A DNA stretch of 44,349 bases from an uncultured Armatimonadota bacterium (GTDB lineage Bacteria; Armatimonadota; Fimbriimonadia; Fimbriimonadales; Fimbriimonadaceae), in NCBI GenBank assembly GCA_903927025.1, contig CAIYLG010000030.1, positions 1-44,349 on the forward strand. Direction: 5' to 3'. Of this stretch, positions 33,932 to 42,415 are shown piece by piece; the first letter of the stretch is position 1, and each line of letters begins with the position of its first letter. Position numbers and translations under genes: made by a program. The notes beneath the pieces were generated by a model. It ran no database searches, was not told where the DNA came from, and saw only the letters and a list, made by a program, of their open reading frames with translations.

Positions 33932-36900
33932 TCATGGCGATTTGGTGGCCTGCTTCATCAGGAAGTCGACAATTGCCAGGTATTGATCGTCCGGTTTTCC
34001 AAACGATGGCATCTGCGTTCCCGGGCTAAATCCTTGAGGGTCCTTAAGGAACCTAAAGATCCAGTCTTTCTTCAGTCGTGCCGGCGCCATGCCGAGGTCG
34101 GGTCCGAGCTTCTTCGAATCTCCACCCGCAACGCCCTGCTTACCAGCCAGAGGGTGGCAGCTTTGGCACTTCAGGTCAGAGAAGTACTTAGCACCCAGCT
34201 GAGCCAGAGGGAACACCTTCTGGTCAGGCGGTGTGTACTCATAAGGAGCCGGCTGATTCGACAGAGACATGAAGTACTCAGTGAGAGTCGTTGCCTCTTG
34301 GTCCGTGAGGTGATAGTTAGGCATTCTTGCATCTGCCCACCATCGGATTCGGATTGGCTGCTTGAGGAATTCAAACATCCACCCTGGGCGCACCATTTCC
34401 CCTTCTCGTGTGAGCTCGGGGCCAACTTTGCCGCCGACACCGGAAATGCGGTGACACGCTGCGCAATCGTGCTGTGCAAAGATACGGCGTCCTGCTAGAA
34501 GCGGCGAATTCTGCTCCTGGAGGTCCTTGGTGTACTCCGGAGGGAGTTCCTGACCTGACAGAGACATCAGATAGACGGCAATCGTCTTTGCGTCGCTCTT
34601 TTCAAGACCGAACTTCGGCATCTTGCCCTTGAACTTGTCAGTGTCAAACGAGCGGGGATCGGTGATCTTTGTGAGCATGTAGCTGTAAAGATCGCGCTTT
34701 ACGCCCTTTGCATTTCCAAACTCGAGAACGTCCGCAGTCTTGTCGCCGACATGAGTCAGCTCAGGTGCAGAGATTCTGTCGAAGCCCTTCATGTCATGGC
34801 ATCCTGCGCACCCTCTTTCCGCGATGAGCTTCTGACCGAGGTCTTTGGCTCGCGCGTCTTGGAGGTTTGGCATGAAGTCATGTGGGTTTTTCGACCCTGT
34901 CTTCACGGACAGAAGATAGTCTCCGATAAGAACCGATTGGTCCTTCGTGAGGTTGAACACCGGCATTCGGCTGTTCGGGAAGTACTGCTTCGGATTGGCA
35001 ATCCAGCCATACAGCCATTCAGGATTCACTTTCCCGCCAAGGTTGGTGAGTTCTGGGCCGATCGAGGAACCTTCTCCCCGAATCGTGTGGCATCCAAAGC
35101 ATCCGAGATTTTCGACGAGTCGTCGTCCCTGTGCTAGCCGTTGCTCGTTCATGGATGGGGGCGCGCTCGATCCTGCGGCAGTTCCACCCCGTTGCGTCAA
35201 TAGGAAAGTCGCGATGGCTCCTGCCTGGTCCTTAGAGAGACCAAGGTTAGGCATTCTCGCATCAAGAGAGTGAGATTGAGGGTTCTGTAGCCAGCCCGTG
35301 AGCCAGTCTGGATGGACCTTTTCACCGACTCGGTCCAAGTCTGGTCCGGCCTTGGTCGGTGCGCCCTGAATGACTCGCTGAGCGGCACTTGCAGTGGCGG
35401 CAGGCTGAGTGGGCTCAACCTTGTGGCAACCCAGACAACCGCTGGTCTTGAATAGCTCTGCACCGGCGAGATAGGTTGCCTCGCCTGACAGCTGCCTAGT
35501 TTCGCCGTGGCACTTACCGCAGGAGGACTGGATCTGCTCCCCAATGAGAAGCGGATGTCCCTTGCCGATATCTTCGCCATGGGCCTCTGCCTTGTTCAGA
35601 GCATTGCCGTAGCCGCCGTGGCAGCTCACACAACCGAATTTCTCAATTGGGTGATTCTTCAGAACTTCAGCGGAGTGAGTTCGAAATGGCTCAGCCTGCT
35701 TTTCAAAACCAGGCTGCTCTACTGCCTTGTGACAGGTTGTGCAGCGGTCGATGGACCCTAGGCGATCAGCATAGTTCTGCTCAACAGCGGCACCGTTGGT
35801 TTGGTTTCGTGAGAGTCGTCCCTGCACGAGTCGCAGATCTTTTTGGAGAGAGGCGACGTGTGCCTTTAGGTTCGTGTCCGAGTCCTTCAGCTGCTTGATT
35901 CGATCAGCGGGCTGAGCCTCTAGTTGCTTCCTTGAAACAAGCTCGTTGAGCGCCTGACCATCAGCCGCCCACTTCGCCACCTGGGCCGCAGTCTTAACCA
36001 CGCTCTTGGCTTCTTCAAGGTCGACACTGGTTTTAGCGACTTCAAGCGACTGCTGCGCTTCCGTCCACTTGCCCTGAGAGATGTCTCGCTTCAGCGTGGC
36101 ATCTTCAGGAAGGCCAATCTTTTCCTTGTTGAAGGTTCGCTCCGCAGTGATGAGGTCTCGTTGTGCGGCTTCCAAGCGTGCCTGAGCCGCGGGGACATCA
36201 ACTTTAAAGTCCGCTTCCTCAAATGTCAGCGTATCTTCTGGCTTGGCTGCCGTTGCAGCGGTTGCCGCACCCTGGGAGCCACTGGCCTTTGCCGTGCCGG
36301 TGTCCTTGAACTCTTTGTCAAGGTCCGCCATTTCTGAACTCTCGCCTTTGGCGGGAGCTGTCGTCTGCTTTCCAGAGGCTGGCGCAGGTGTGGCCGGTGC
36401 CGGTTTGGAAGAGGAGCTGCTAAATTCCTTGTCAAGGTCGTCTAGCTCGTTCTTGGAGGCAGAGGCGGGAGCTGGAGAAGCCTTGCCCGGCTTAGCGGGT
36501 GCCGATCCTGGGGCCGGCTTAGACTTATCTCCGCTGGCAAACTCTTTATCCAAGTCATCCAGCTCTTTGCCTGAGGCTTTCGCTGGTGCTGCCGCCGGGG
36601 CTACCTTTGCCGGAGGGGTCGAACCTGACTTTGCAGATCCGCCGGCAAACTCTTTGTCAAGGTCATCCATCTCAGACTTGCTTGAAGTTGGAGCGCCGCC
36701 CTTCGCAGGAGCTGCGGCTGGCGTGGCGGGAGCAGGAGCTGAACCGCCTTCTTCGTCTTTGCCTGCGTTGAGGCGGACTTCTTTCTCTTCCAGATCGGCT
36801 TCAGTGCCTTCCAGAGCGGAAGTGGCGGCGTCAGACTTTGCTTTAGAAGCCAAGTAGGCCGCCTTCGCCTTCTTATAGTCCTCAAGGTAAGTCGGGTGGT

Positions 36901-37114
36901 TGATTTGGCGGAGCAGGTCTTCCTGCTTAGCCAGAAGAACTGACCTTTCGAGAGAAGTGAATTTCTCCTGATAGACAAGCCATTCTGGGTGGGTGTCTTT
37001 CCACATGGAAACGCCCATCACGAGCAAGACCACGACGCTCATCACGAAGAACAGAATGTTCATGTGAAGTCCTGTGCGGACTTCTTTACGATGCCGAGTT
37101 ACTGCCACGGCCAT
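33932..37114 (-). CDS. membrane-anchored eight-haem cytochrome c with acidic repeat region
   Basis: A 1060-residue protein from the ATG at 37114, which has GGAGGTG just upstream; a GTG four codons earlier is also open. Residues about 18-37 are a single membrane span. Then follow a charged segment, a Pro/Ala/Ser/Lys-rich region with four LDDLDKEF-type motifs (149-269), a coiled-coil-like stretch (about 300-445), and eight CXXCH haem sites starting at Cys458, 495, 532, 560, 672, 769, 884 and 983. The last five each have a following MP motif (Met621, 717, 832, 931, 1035), as in His/Met class I cytochrome c domains; the first three lack one and may be bis-His. It probably replaces cytochrome c1/f as electron acceptor of the Rieske/cytochrome b complex encoded upstream. 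Confidence 0.93.
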   Translation of the reverse strand: MAVAVTRHRKEVRTGLHMNILFFVMSVVVLLVMGVSMWKDTHPEWLVYQEKFTSLERSVLLAKQEDLLRQINHPTYLEDYKKAKAAYLASKAKSDAATSALEGTEADLEEKEVRLNAGKDEEGGSAPAPATPAAAPAKGGAPTSSKSEMDDLDKEFAGGSAKSGSTPPAKVAPAAAPAKASGKELDDLDKEFASGDKSKPAPGSAPAKPGKASPAPASASKNELDDLDKEFSSSSSKPAPATPAPASGKQTTAPAKGESSEMADLDKEFKDTGTAKASGSQGAATAATAAKPEDTLTFEEADFKVDVPAAQARLEAAQRDLITAERTFNKEKIGLPEDATLKRDISQGKWTEAQQSLEVAKTSVDLEEAKSVVKTAAQVAKWAADGQALNELVSRKQLEAQPADRIKQLKDSDTNLKAHVASLQKDLRLVQGRLSRNQTNGAAVEQNYADRLGSIDRCTTCHKAVEQPGFEKQAEPFRTHSAEVLKNHPIEKFGCVSCHGGYGNALNKAEAHGEDIGKGHPLLIGEQIQSSCGKCHGETRQLSGEATYLAGAELFKTSGCLGCHKVEPTQPAATASAAQRVIQGAPTKAGPDLDRVGEKVHPDWLTGWLQNPQSHSLDARMPNLGLSKDQAGAIATFLLTQRGGTAAGSSAPPSMNEQRLAQGRRLVENLGCFGCHTIRGEGSSIGPELTNLGGKVNPEWLYGWIANPKQYFPNSRMPVFNLTKDQSVLIGDYLLSVKTGSKNPHDFMPNLQDARAKDLGQKLIAERGCAGCHDMKGFDRISAPELTHVGDKTADVLEFGNAKGVKRDLYSYMLTKITDPRSFDTDKFKGKMPKFGLEKSDAKTIAVYLMSLSGQELPPEYTKDLQEQNSPLLAGRRIFAQHDCAACHRISGVGGKVGPELTREGEMVRPGWMFEFLKQPIRIRWWADARMPNYHLTDQEATTLTEYFMSLSNQPAPYEYTPPDQKVFPLAQLGAKYFSDLKCQSCHPLAGKQGVAGGDSKKLGPDLGMAPARLKKDWIFRFLKDPQGFSPGTQMPSFGKPDDQYLAIVDFLMKQATKSP
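36308..36670 (-). repeat. four coding repeats of an LDDLDKEF-type motif
   Basis: Within the multihaem cytochrome gene, the eight-residue motif occurs as MDDLDKEF, LDDLDKEF, LDDLDKEF and MADLDKEF at residues 149, 185, 224 and 262, spaced 36-39 residues apart and joined by Pro/Ala/Ser/Lys-rich linkers. The motifs are conserved while the linkers vary, which suggests selection on the motif. Confidence 0.9.
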
Positions 37115-37788
37115 ACCCACCTCCACTCCGGTCCACGGAAGAACTGGCCGATCATGACCAGAATAAACAAGATGCCGACAAACGTGAGAAAGAGCTTGTT
37201 CCGCAGCTTCTCAACCTTTGCTTCATCATCGAACGCCGAGCTAAGAACGAATTTCCCGAGTACCAGTGCGCTGATCACCAGCATCACCATCGTGGGGAAG
37301 CCATAACTTCGCGTTGCATCAGCGAAGGAAGGAGCAACGGCATGAATGCCCGCCCAGATGATTCCGTCTGTTAGGGGCACAAGGATCAGTGCCAACAGAA
37401 ACATGATGGGGAACAGCACAAACCGGCCGCGCCAGTAGGGCACCGTGCACATCACGATGACGATCAATCCTGGGATCACGACGCCTGAGATAAACGGAGG
37501 CGCGTAGTGAAGCATTTCCTGTAAGGACAGGAAGTACCAGGGAGCTTTAGCCGGGTTCGGCGTCTTTCCTGGGTTAGCCAACTCCTCAAGCGGAGCGTCA
37601 AACAGGAAGGAGAAGACGAGAAGTGCCGCTAACATAAGCCCAAAGGCTAGAAACTCGCGAGCAACGAGGTGAGGGTAGCTGGATACGCGATCGGCATCTG
37701 GGTCTGGAAGGTTCTTGGGATGTCCTTCGATAAACCCAAGAAGCCCAAACTCTTTGTCGCCGGTACCCTTAGAAGGGATATCCGCCAT
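37099..37788 (-). CDS. cytochrome b C-terminal subunit (subunit IV / PetD-like)
   Basis: A 229-residue membrane protein with about four spans, equivalent to the C-terminal part of cytochrome b (helices E-H) or to subunit IV of b6f complexes. It carries the quinol-oxidation-site loop, but the family PEWY motif reads APWY here (residues 82-85, NPAKAPWYFLSLQEML). The N-terminus PDPDADRVSSYPHLVAREFLAFG also matches the split type. Its ATG overlaps the stop of the cytochrome b6-like gene by one base (TAATG), and its end overlaps the multihaem cytochrome start by 16 bp. It contributes the Qo pocket of a quinol-oxidising complex. The missing Glu of PEWY is known in some menaquinone-type complexes. 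Confidence 0.88.
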   Translation of the reverse strand: MADIPSKGTGDKEFGLLGFIEGHPKNLPDPDADRVSSYPHLVAREFLAFGLMLAALLVFSFLFDAPLEELANPGKTPNPAKAPWYFLSLQEMLHYAPPFISGVVIPGLIVIVMCTVPYWRGRFVLFPIMFLLALILVPLTDGIIWAGIHAVAPSFADATRSYGFPTMVMLVISALVLGKFVLSSAFDDEAKVEKLRNKLFLTFVGILFILVMIGQFFRGPEWRWVWPWQ

Positions 37789-38633
37789 TACTTGCCTCCT
37801 GAGAAGCCGTCTTTACGCACTCGCCAGAAGTGATAGACCATGAACAGGGAGATCACTAGAGGAAGCACCACCACGTGGAGCACGAAGAATCGTATGAGAG
37901 TCGCCTGATCCACGTTGGGACCACCCAGAAGGATGTAGCGAACCTTGGAGCCGATGAACGGGATCGAACCCGCCATGTTGGTTCCAACCGTGACTGCCCA
38001 AAGCGCTAGCTGGTCCCAAGGAAGCAGGTAGCCAGTGAAGCTGAGCCCCATGGTGAGGCAGAGGAGAATGACTCCTACAACCCAGTTGAGCTGCCGCGGT
38101 GCCTTGTACCCCTTCTGGAGGAAGACACGAAGCATGTGCATTGAGACAACGACGACCATCGCGTGGGCAGACCAGCGGTGCATGTTGCGCAGGATCTTTC
38201 CAAGCGAGACCACATGCTGCAGGTCGACCATGTCTTTGTAGGCGTGGTCGGTTGCCGGAACGTAGTAGAACATCTCCATGATGCCGGTAACGGCAAGAAC
38301 CATAAAGAGTCCGCACGCCAACCCGCCGAGCCCGTAGGTGACACCAAATTTGAGGGTCTCACGGCGAATGAAAGCAGGATGGATGTGTAGCCAAAAGCTA
38401 GAAATCGCAATCTCAGAGTTGTCTTTGGGAGTCTGAGGGTAGGGTCCGGCAAAAACAGATTTCCAAGGTGTGGAGCGCACAATATCCTTTCGGAGCGCTT
38501 CACGAAATCCCTTGGACATCATCGACGGTCGGGCTTCCGAGTCCGTCGAATTCAAATATTTGGAAGCATTTGTCGTGCGAAAAGCCTGACCAATTCGCTT
38601 CCATAAGCCTCTTTCGATCGGTTCGTCGCTCAT
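37788..38633 (-). CDS. cytochrome b6-like subunit of a Rieske/cytochrome b complex
   Basis: A 281-residue membrane protein, helices A-D of cytochrome b. The four haem ligands can be read: His152 and His166 (H-X13-H, MHRWSAHAMVVVVSMHML) and His253 and His268 (H-X14-H, LHVVVLPLVISLFMVYH); X14 in helix D is the b6f-type spacing. The Qo element GYLLPWDQLALWAV is intact. The Cys that binds extra haem cn in plant b6 and Bacillus QcrB appears to be Gly101 here (TYGLGGLACG). An unusually long hydrophilic N-terminus of ~85 residues precedes helix A. Its start overlaps the Rieske stop (ATGA). It moves electrons across the membrane from quinol. Confidence 0.93.
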   Translation of the reverse strand: MSDEPIERGLWKRIGQAFRTTNASKYLNSTDSEARPSMMSKGFREALRKDIVRSTPWKSVFAGPYPQTPKDNSEIAISSFWLHIHPAFIRRETLKFGVTYGLGGLACGLFMVLAVTGIMEMFYYVPATDHAYKDMVDLQHVVSLGKILRNMHRWSAHAMVVVVSMHMLRVFLQKGYKAPRQLNWVVGVILLCLTMGLSFTGYLLPWDQLALWAVTVGTNMAGSIPFIGSKVRYILLGGPNVDQATLIRFFVLHVVVLPLVISLFMVYHFWRVRKDGFSGGK

Positions 38634-39103
38634 ATTCTGTACTTGTCCTTGGGAGAGATGAGCGTCCTCTTGTCGACGATCAGTTCGCCCGAGTTGCCCA
38701 TCGAAATCTCGTAGGCTTCGAGGGGTTTGGGGGCCGGACCGGCATAGTTCGTGCCATCTGGCTTAAAGCGACTTCCGTGACATGGGCAGAAGAAACCCGG
38801 CTTGTCCGGATCGGTGCGAACTGCGCATCCAAGATGGGTGCAAACAGCAGATAGCGCCATGAAGGTGTCGCCATCTCGAACGATAAACACCTGTTGCTCT
38901 GGCAGATAGGTTGCCTGCTTATCGGGAAAGTCCTTCGGCGAGCCGATCTTGAACCTTTGGTTCTTTCCGTAAAGCACATTGGGAACCACAAATCGAAACG
39001 CGCCAAGCGCAATCAGTCCGATTGACGTCAAAAACGCAAAAATTCCACCCAAGAAGAAACGCCTCGAGTGGAGTTCCTCCTGACCTGGTTCAGACTGCGA
39101 CAT
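38630..39103 (-). CDS. Rieske iron-sulfur protein
   Basis: A 157-residue protein from the ATG at 39103, chosen because AGGAGG lies 6 bases upstream; the frame opens earlier but without such a site. The N-terminus has an RR pair (SRRFFLGGIFAFLTSIGLIALGAF) and one span, consistent with Tat-dependent insertion. The 2Fe-2S ligands are in CTHLGCAV and CPCHGSRF: two Cys, two His, plus the disulfide Cys pair. It takes the first electron from quinol at the Qo site and passes it to the multihaem cytochrome. The gene starts inside the 3' end of the NAD(P) oxidoreductase gene (14-bp overlap) and its stop overlaps the next start. Confidence 0.95.
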   Translation of the reverse strand: MSQSEPGQEELHSRRFFLGGIFAFLTSIGLIALGAFRFVVPNVLYGKNQRFKIGSPKDFPDKQATYLPEQQVFIVRDGDTFMALSAVCTHLGCAVRTDPDKPGFFCPCHGSRFKPDGTNYAGPAPKPLEAYEISMGNSGELIVDKRTLISPKDKYRI

Positions 39104-40943
39104 ATCCTTCCTCCTCGTATTTGCCCATCCACATAGCACCAACTGGGCAACGTTCGACGCACAGGGCGCAGCGAGTACATTTCTCCTCGTCCTTCAGCAT
39201 CGCAAACCATTTATTTCCGGTCTCAGTCTCGGAGCTGCTCATGTCGGACACGGTGACTCCGTGTCTCGCTTCGGCAAGCTCGCCAACTTTGGCCTCACCT
39301 TCAAGCCTGTCGACCGGGACGATCTTCAGACAGCCGTATGGGCAGACGTCAACACATCCTCCGCACAAAACGCACTTGTCCCAGTCCACCATCGGGACTC
39401 GGTTGCACTTGAGGCATCTCGATGCCTCGGTCATGGCCTCTTCGCGGGTGTAGCCGAGTTCCACCTCGGTCACGCCCGTTCTTCTGTCGATGGACAGGGT
39501 AGGCACTTCGAGCCGCTCGATCCGGTCGTACTCGGCGGGCATCTTGTGCATGGGAAGCATCGTCAGCCGAGGTCGCTCAGCGTCCTGATCAACGCCGGTA
39601 CCCGAGAGGAATCGATGAATGGCCACGGCGGCACGCCTTGCATCGGCGATTCCTTCGATTGCAGTTCGAGCTCCGAAGGCAACGTCTCCGCCGACATAAA
39701 CGCCTGGCAGATTGGTGGACATTGTTTTGCCGTCCGCCTTTACAAAGCCAGAGGGTGTTCGATCCAAAGCATTTTCTTCACCAAGGAACGATAGGTCGGG
39801 CATTTGTCCGATTGCGAGCAGAATCGTGTCGCACTCGATGACCTCTTCTGAGTTCGGTTCGAACTTAGGCGAGAACCGACGATTCTCGTCGAAAACTGAA
39901 ATGCAGTTGACGGTCTGCAGTCCAGCGCACTTCCCATCCTTTGCAACGACCTTTGTTGGACCTCGAGAGTTGTGAAGCGTGATGCCCTCTCGCAGGGTCT
40001 CTTCAAGTTCTTCGTCGTGAGCCGGCATTTCTTGGAACGACTCCAAGCAGACAAGGTGAACTTCACCCGCCCCAAGGCGCATGGCTGACCGAGCAATATC
40101 GATCGAAGCTTCGTATCGATGATCCTCATCTGGAACCAGGATGCCGGCTTCTCGCGCTGCAGTTCGAGCCACGTCGACTGCGACGTTGCCACCGCCGACC
40201 ACCACGACTCGATTGCCCAGTGGAACCTTGTATCCAAGGCTGACATTCAGCAGGAAGTCGATTCCATTAATGACGCCGTCAGTCTCAACGCCTTCGATCC
40301 TCAGATCGCGTCCTTTTTGAGCGCCGACTGCAAGGAAGATTGCCTTGTAGTCTCGACGAATGTCGCTGAAGGAGATATCTTTGCCAACCTTCGTGTTCAT
40401 CCGAACCTCGACGCCGACATTGAGAAGGCCCTCGATCTCGGATTGAATGACCTGGCGGGGTAGCCGATACTCTGGCACGCCGTGGTACAGCATTCCACCA
40501 AGCTGGTTGGAGCCCTCGAACAGCGTGACGTCGTATCCGTAAAGTGTGAGGTCGTGTGCGGCAGTGACGCCTGCGGGACCTGCGCCGATCACGGCGACTT
40601 TCTTGTTCTGTTTCGATCTTTTGGGTATTCCGCCGCCCTGTCGCATCGCGCCGCTCGATAGGTCAACTGCGGCACGCTTCAGAGCACGGATGGAAAGCGG
40701 TAGATCGTGAACTCCGCGTCGACACGCCGTTTCGCACGGGTGACCGCAGATTCTTGAACAGACGTTTACAAAAGGGTTCGGCCTACGAGCAAGCTCGTAG
40801 GCCGTATCAAAATCCCCCAGCGATATCGCTTCGATGTAGCCCTGCGCATTGGTATGCACTGGGCATGCGGCGCGGCAGCTGACGTTTTTGCGCAGCCAGT
40901 CCGCATCGACAACCTTTGCTTTGAACTTGGGTAGAAGCGACAT
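39090..40943 (-). CDS. FAD/NAD(P)-dependent iron-sulfur oxidoreductase (GltD-like) with C-terminal ferredoxin domain
   Basis: A 617-residue protein. The N-terminal ~100 residues have the GltD-type Cys array (SCRAACPVH, then VCSRICGHPCETACRRG) for two 4Fe-4S clusters. FAD binds at VAVIGAGPAGVTAAHD and NAD(P) at VVVVGGGNVAVDVA. The C-terminal ~100 residues add CVLCGGCVDVCP (from about 524) and CTRCALCVERCP (from about 589), a 2x4Fe-4S ferredoxin module. No signal peptide, so it is on the cytoplasmic face. It is not glutamate synthase: no large subunit is present, and the next genes encode Rieske and cytochrome b. It would connect NAD(P)H to this complex, as in anammox Rieske/cytochrome b clusters. 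The direction of electron flow is unknown. Confidence 0.9.
   Translation of the reverse strand: MSLLPKFKAKVVDADWLRKNVSCRAACPVHTNAQGYIEAISLGDFDTAYELARRPNPFVNVCSRICGHPCETACRRGVHDLPLSIRALKRAAVDLSSGAMRQGGGIPKRSKQNKKVAVIGAGPAGVTAAHDLTLYGYDVTLFEGSNQLGGMLYHGVPEYRLPRQVIQSEIEGLLNVGVEVRMNTKVGKDISFSDIRRDYKAIFLAVGAQKGRDLRIEGVETDGVINGIDFLLNVSLGYKVPLGNRVVVVGGGNVAVDVARTAAREAGILVPDEDHRYEASIDIARSAMRLGAGEVHLVCLESFQEMPAHDEELEETLREGITLHNSRGPTKVVAKDGKCAGLQTVNCISVFDENRRFSPKFEPNSEEVIECDTILLAIGQMPDLSFLGEENALDRTPSGFVKADGKTMSTNLPGVYVGGDVAFGARTAIEGIADARRAAVAIHRFLSGTGVDQDAERPRLTMLPMHKMPAEYDRIERLEVPTLSIDRRTGVTEVELGYTREEAMTEASRCLKCNRVPMVDWDKCVLCGGCVDVCPYGCLKIVPVDRLEGEAKVGELAEARHGVTVSDMSSSETETGNKWFAMLKDEEKCTRCALCVERCPVGAMWMGKYEEEGYVAV
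39106..39116 (-). promoter_or_regulatory. Shine-Dalgarno site that fixes the Rieske start
   Basis: AGGAGG (minus strand, 39110-39115) sits 6 bases before the ATG at 39103 and lies inside the last codons of the upstream oxidoreductase gene (the YEEEG residues). It decides between the internal ATG and the longer open frame. Confidence 0.8.
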
Positions 40944-40957
40944 CTTTTCTCCAGGGA

Positions 40958-42343
40958 TTAGAACGCGAAGTTGAACAGCATGCCCAGCAGGTTCTGCTTG
41001 GCGCCGGAAACGTCGCGGGTGTATTCCAGACCAGCCCAGAAGTTGGTTCGGAAGTAGTAGGTGTAGTTGGCCGTCAGCGCGTTGGTAATCGTCGGCTGAA
41101 GGTTGGCAATGTTGTTGCTCTCAACCTTGTCGTAGCGAAGGAAGCACATGCTCTTCGGGCTGACGCAGTAGTTAAGCTCGGCATAGTAGCCCTTGAACGA
41201 AGCGCGAAGGCCGTCGTTGTTGGGGTTGTCAACCTGGCCGGTGAGATATCCGCCAAGAAGGTTGAATGGCTTAGCCTTGAGACCCTGGGTCTTTTCAAAC
41301 GGCTTGCCGAAGTAGTAGCTGAAGTCAGGTCCGATCTCTCGATACCGATTGGTGACGCCAGATCCAACTGACATCAGGCCACTGTAGGCCGCGATACCTA
41401 TGAATGAGTCTCCGCCAAAGTAGGCGTTGACGCGGGCCGTATAGTCTGAGGGATTTGGACTGAATTGGCTCGTGCTGAGGTTGAGACTGTTGTAGACGCC
41501 AACCTCCCACAGATAGCCAGTGAGCTTGTCCATCGGGTCGATGGTTTCAGACTCTTCCATGTCCTTATCTTTTTGACCCTTCTGCATTCGCATCGGGCGG
41601 ACTGGATCCTCTCCCTTGGCTTTCTCTTCTGCGGGTTGCTTATCATCTCCGCCTGCAAACTTGCCGTGGATGAGGTCGGGGCTAACCGACGCTCCGATGA
41701 GTCCATAAACCTTAACACCCATATTGGTGTTGCTGAGGAACCAAGGATTTGGAGTGACTCCGCCGGAAGCAAGGCCGAGATCTTGAATGCCGTAGCCGTT
41801 GCGACCGTACAGGTCGTGCTCGGTGACGCCGTGCTCTACTGGATCCAGGTTGCCTACCTGAAGGAACAGGTTGCGGTTGCCAAGGTGGCTGAAGATTGCC
41901 GACACCTTGCCGATGTCAGTCACTCCGCCTGAAGTAGCCAATTCGCCGAAGAAACTCATGTCCTGGGCGAAGCTGTCTGCGGCAAATATATGGAAAACAG
42001 TTGGGCTAGAGATGCCGTTGGAAGCCTGGCTTCCTGCTGCCTTATCTAGCTGGAGCTGATTCTCGATGAGGAATGCAACCGGAAGCTGCTCAGGCAGGGT
42101 CAGGTTCTTGTCTTCAGGGTATTCAAGCTTTCCGACGCTCTTGTCGCCAGGTTGCTGATATCCGTGAAGCTGGAAATTCTTGCCGAAAGTGTTGAGCTTA
42201 GGAACGGCAAGGTGGCATCGCGAACACGTTGTTTTGTACTTGCGAGCGAAATAGGGAATGGCTGATGACTTGGACGGAATCGCCGTGACCAGCAGAACGA
42301 AGAGAGTCGGCACGATGAGTGCCGATTTCTTAAATGGAGTCAT
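40958..42343 (-). CDS. monohaem outer-membrane beta-barrel-like protein
   Basis: A 461-residue exported protein from the ATG at 42343 (MTPFKKSALIVP), preceded by GAGG; a frame to 42370 adds nine basic residues. After the signal peptide comes one haem-binding motif CSRCH in YKTTCSRCHLAVPKLNTFGKNF, then about 400 residues with alternating, Tyr/Gly/Asn-rich strands and a C-terminal Phe, as in outer-membrane barrels. Similar monohaem porin-like proteins occur in Acidobacteria and metal-reducing bacteria, but their function is unclear. A highly charged Lys/Glu/Asp insertion in the middle (DDKQPAEEKAKGED to KDKDMEESE) looks like a large loop. It could carry electrons to or through the outer membrane. 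It lies between the cupredoxin and oxidoreductase genes. Confidence 0.75.
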   Translation of the reverse strand: MTPFKKSALIVPTLFVLLVTAIPSKSSAIPYFARKYKTTCSRCHLAVPKLNTFGKNFQLHGYQQPGDKSVGKLEYPEDKNLTLPEQLPVAFLIENQLQLDKAAGSQASNGISSPTVFHIFAADSFAQDMSFFGELATSGGVTDIGKVSAIFSHLGNRNLFLQVGNLDPVEHGVTEHDLYGRNGYGIQDLGLASGGVTPNPWFLSNTNMGVKVYGLIGASVSPDLIHGKFAGGDDKQPAEEKAKGEDPVRPMRMQKGQKDKDMEESETIDPMDKLTGYLWEVGVYNSLNLSTSQFSPNPSDYTARVNAYFGGDSFIGIAAYSGLMSVGSGVTNRYREIGPDFSYYFGKPFEKTQGLKAKPFNLLGGYLTGQVDNPNNDGLRASFKGYYAELNYCVSPKSMCFLRYDKVESNNIANLQPTITNALTANYTYYFRTNFWAGLEYTRDVSGAKQNLLGMLFNFAF

Positions 42344-42415
42344 TTTGGACCTCGGTTTCCGCGAGGCCAATCGATTTGGAACCAGTCACCCAACCGGTTG
42401 ACCTCACGATTTCGG

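Noticed and set aside
36243-36857. 204-codon plus-strand frame rich in Ala, Gly and Ser opposite the acidic repeat region
   Set aside because: It mirrors the low-complexity Pro/Ala/Ser/Lys coding repeats of the cytochrome gene; not an independent gene.
39090-40943. Glutamate synthase small subunit (gltD)
   Set aside because: No large subunit is nearby, an extra C-terminal ferredoxin module is present, and the gene overlaps the Rieske gene, so a respiratory role is more likely.
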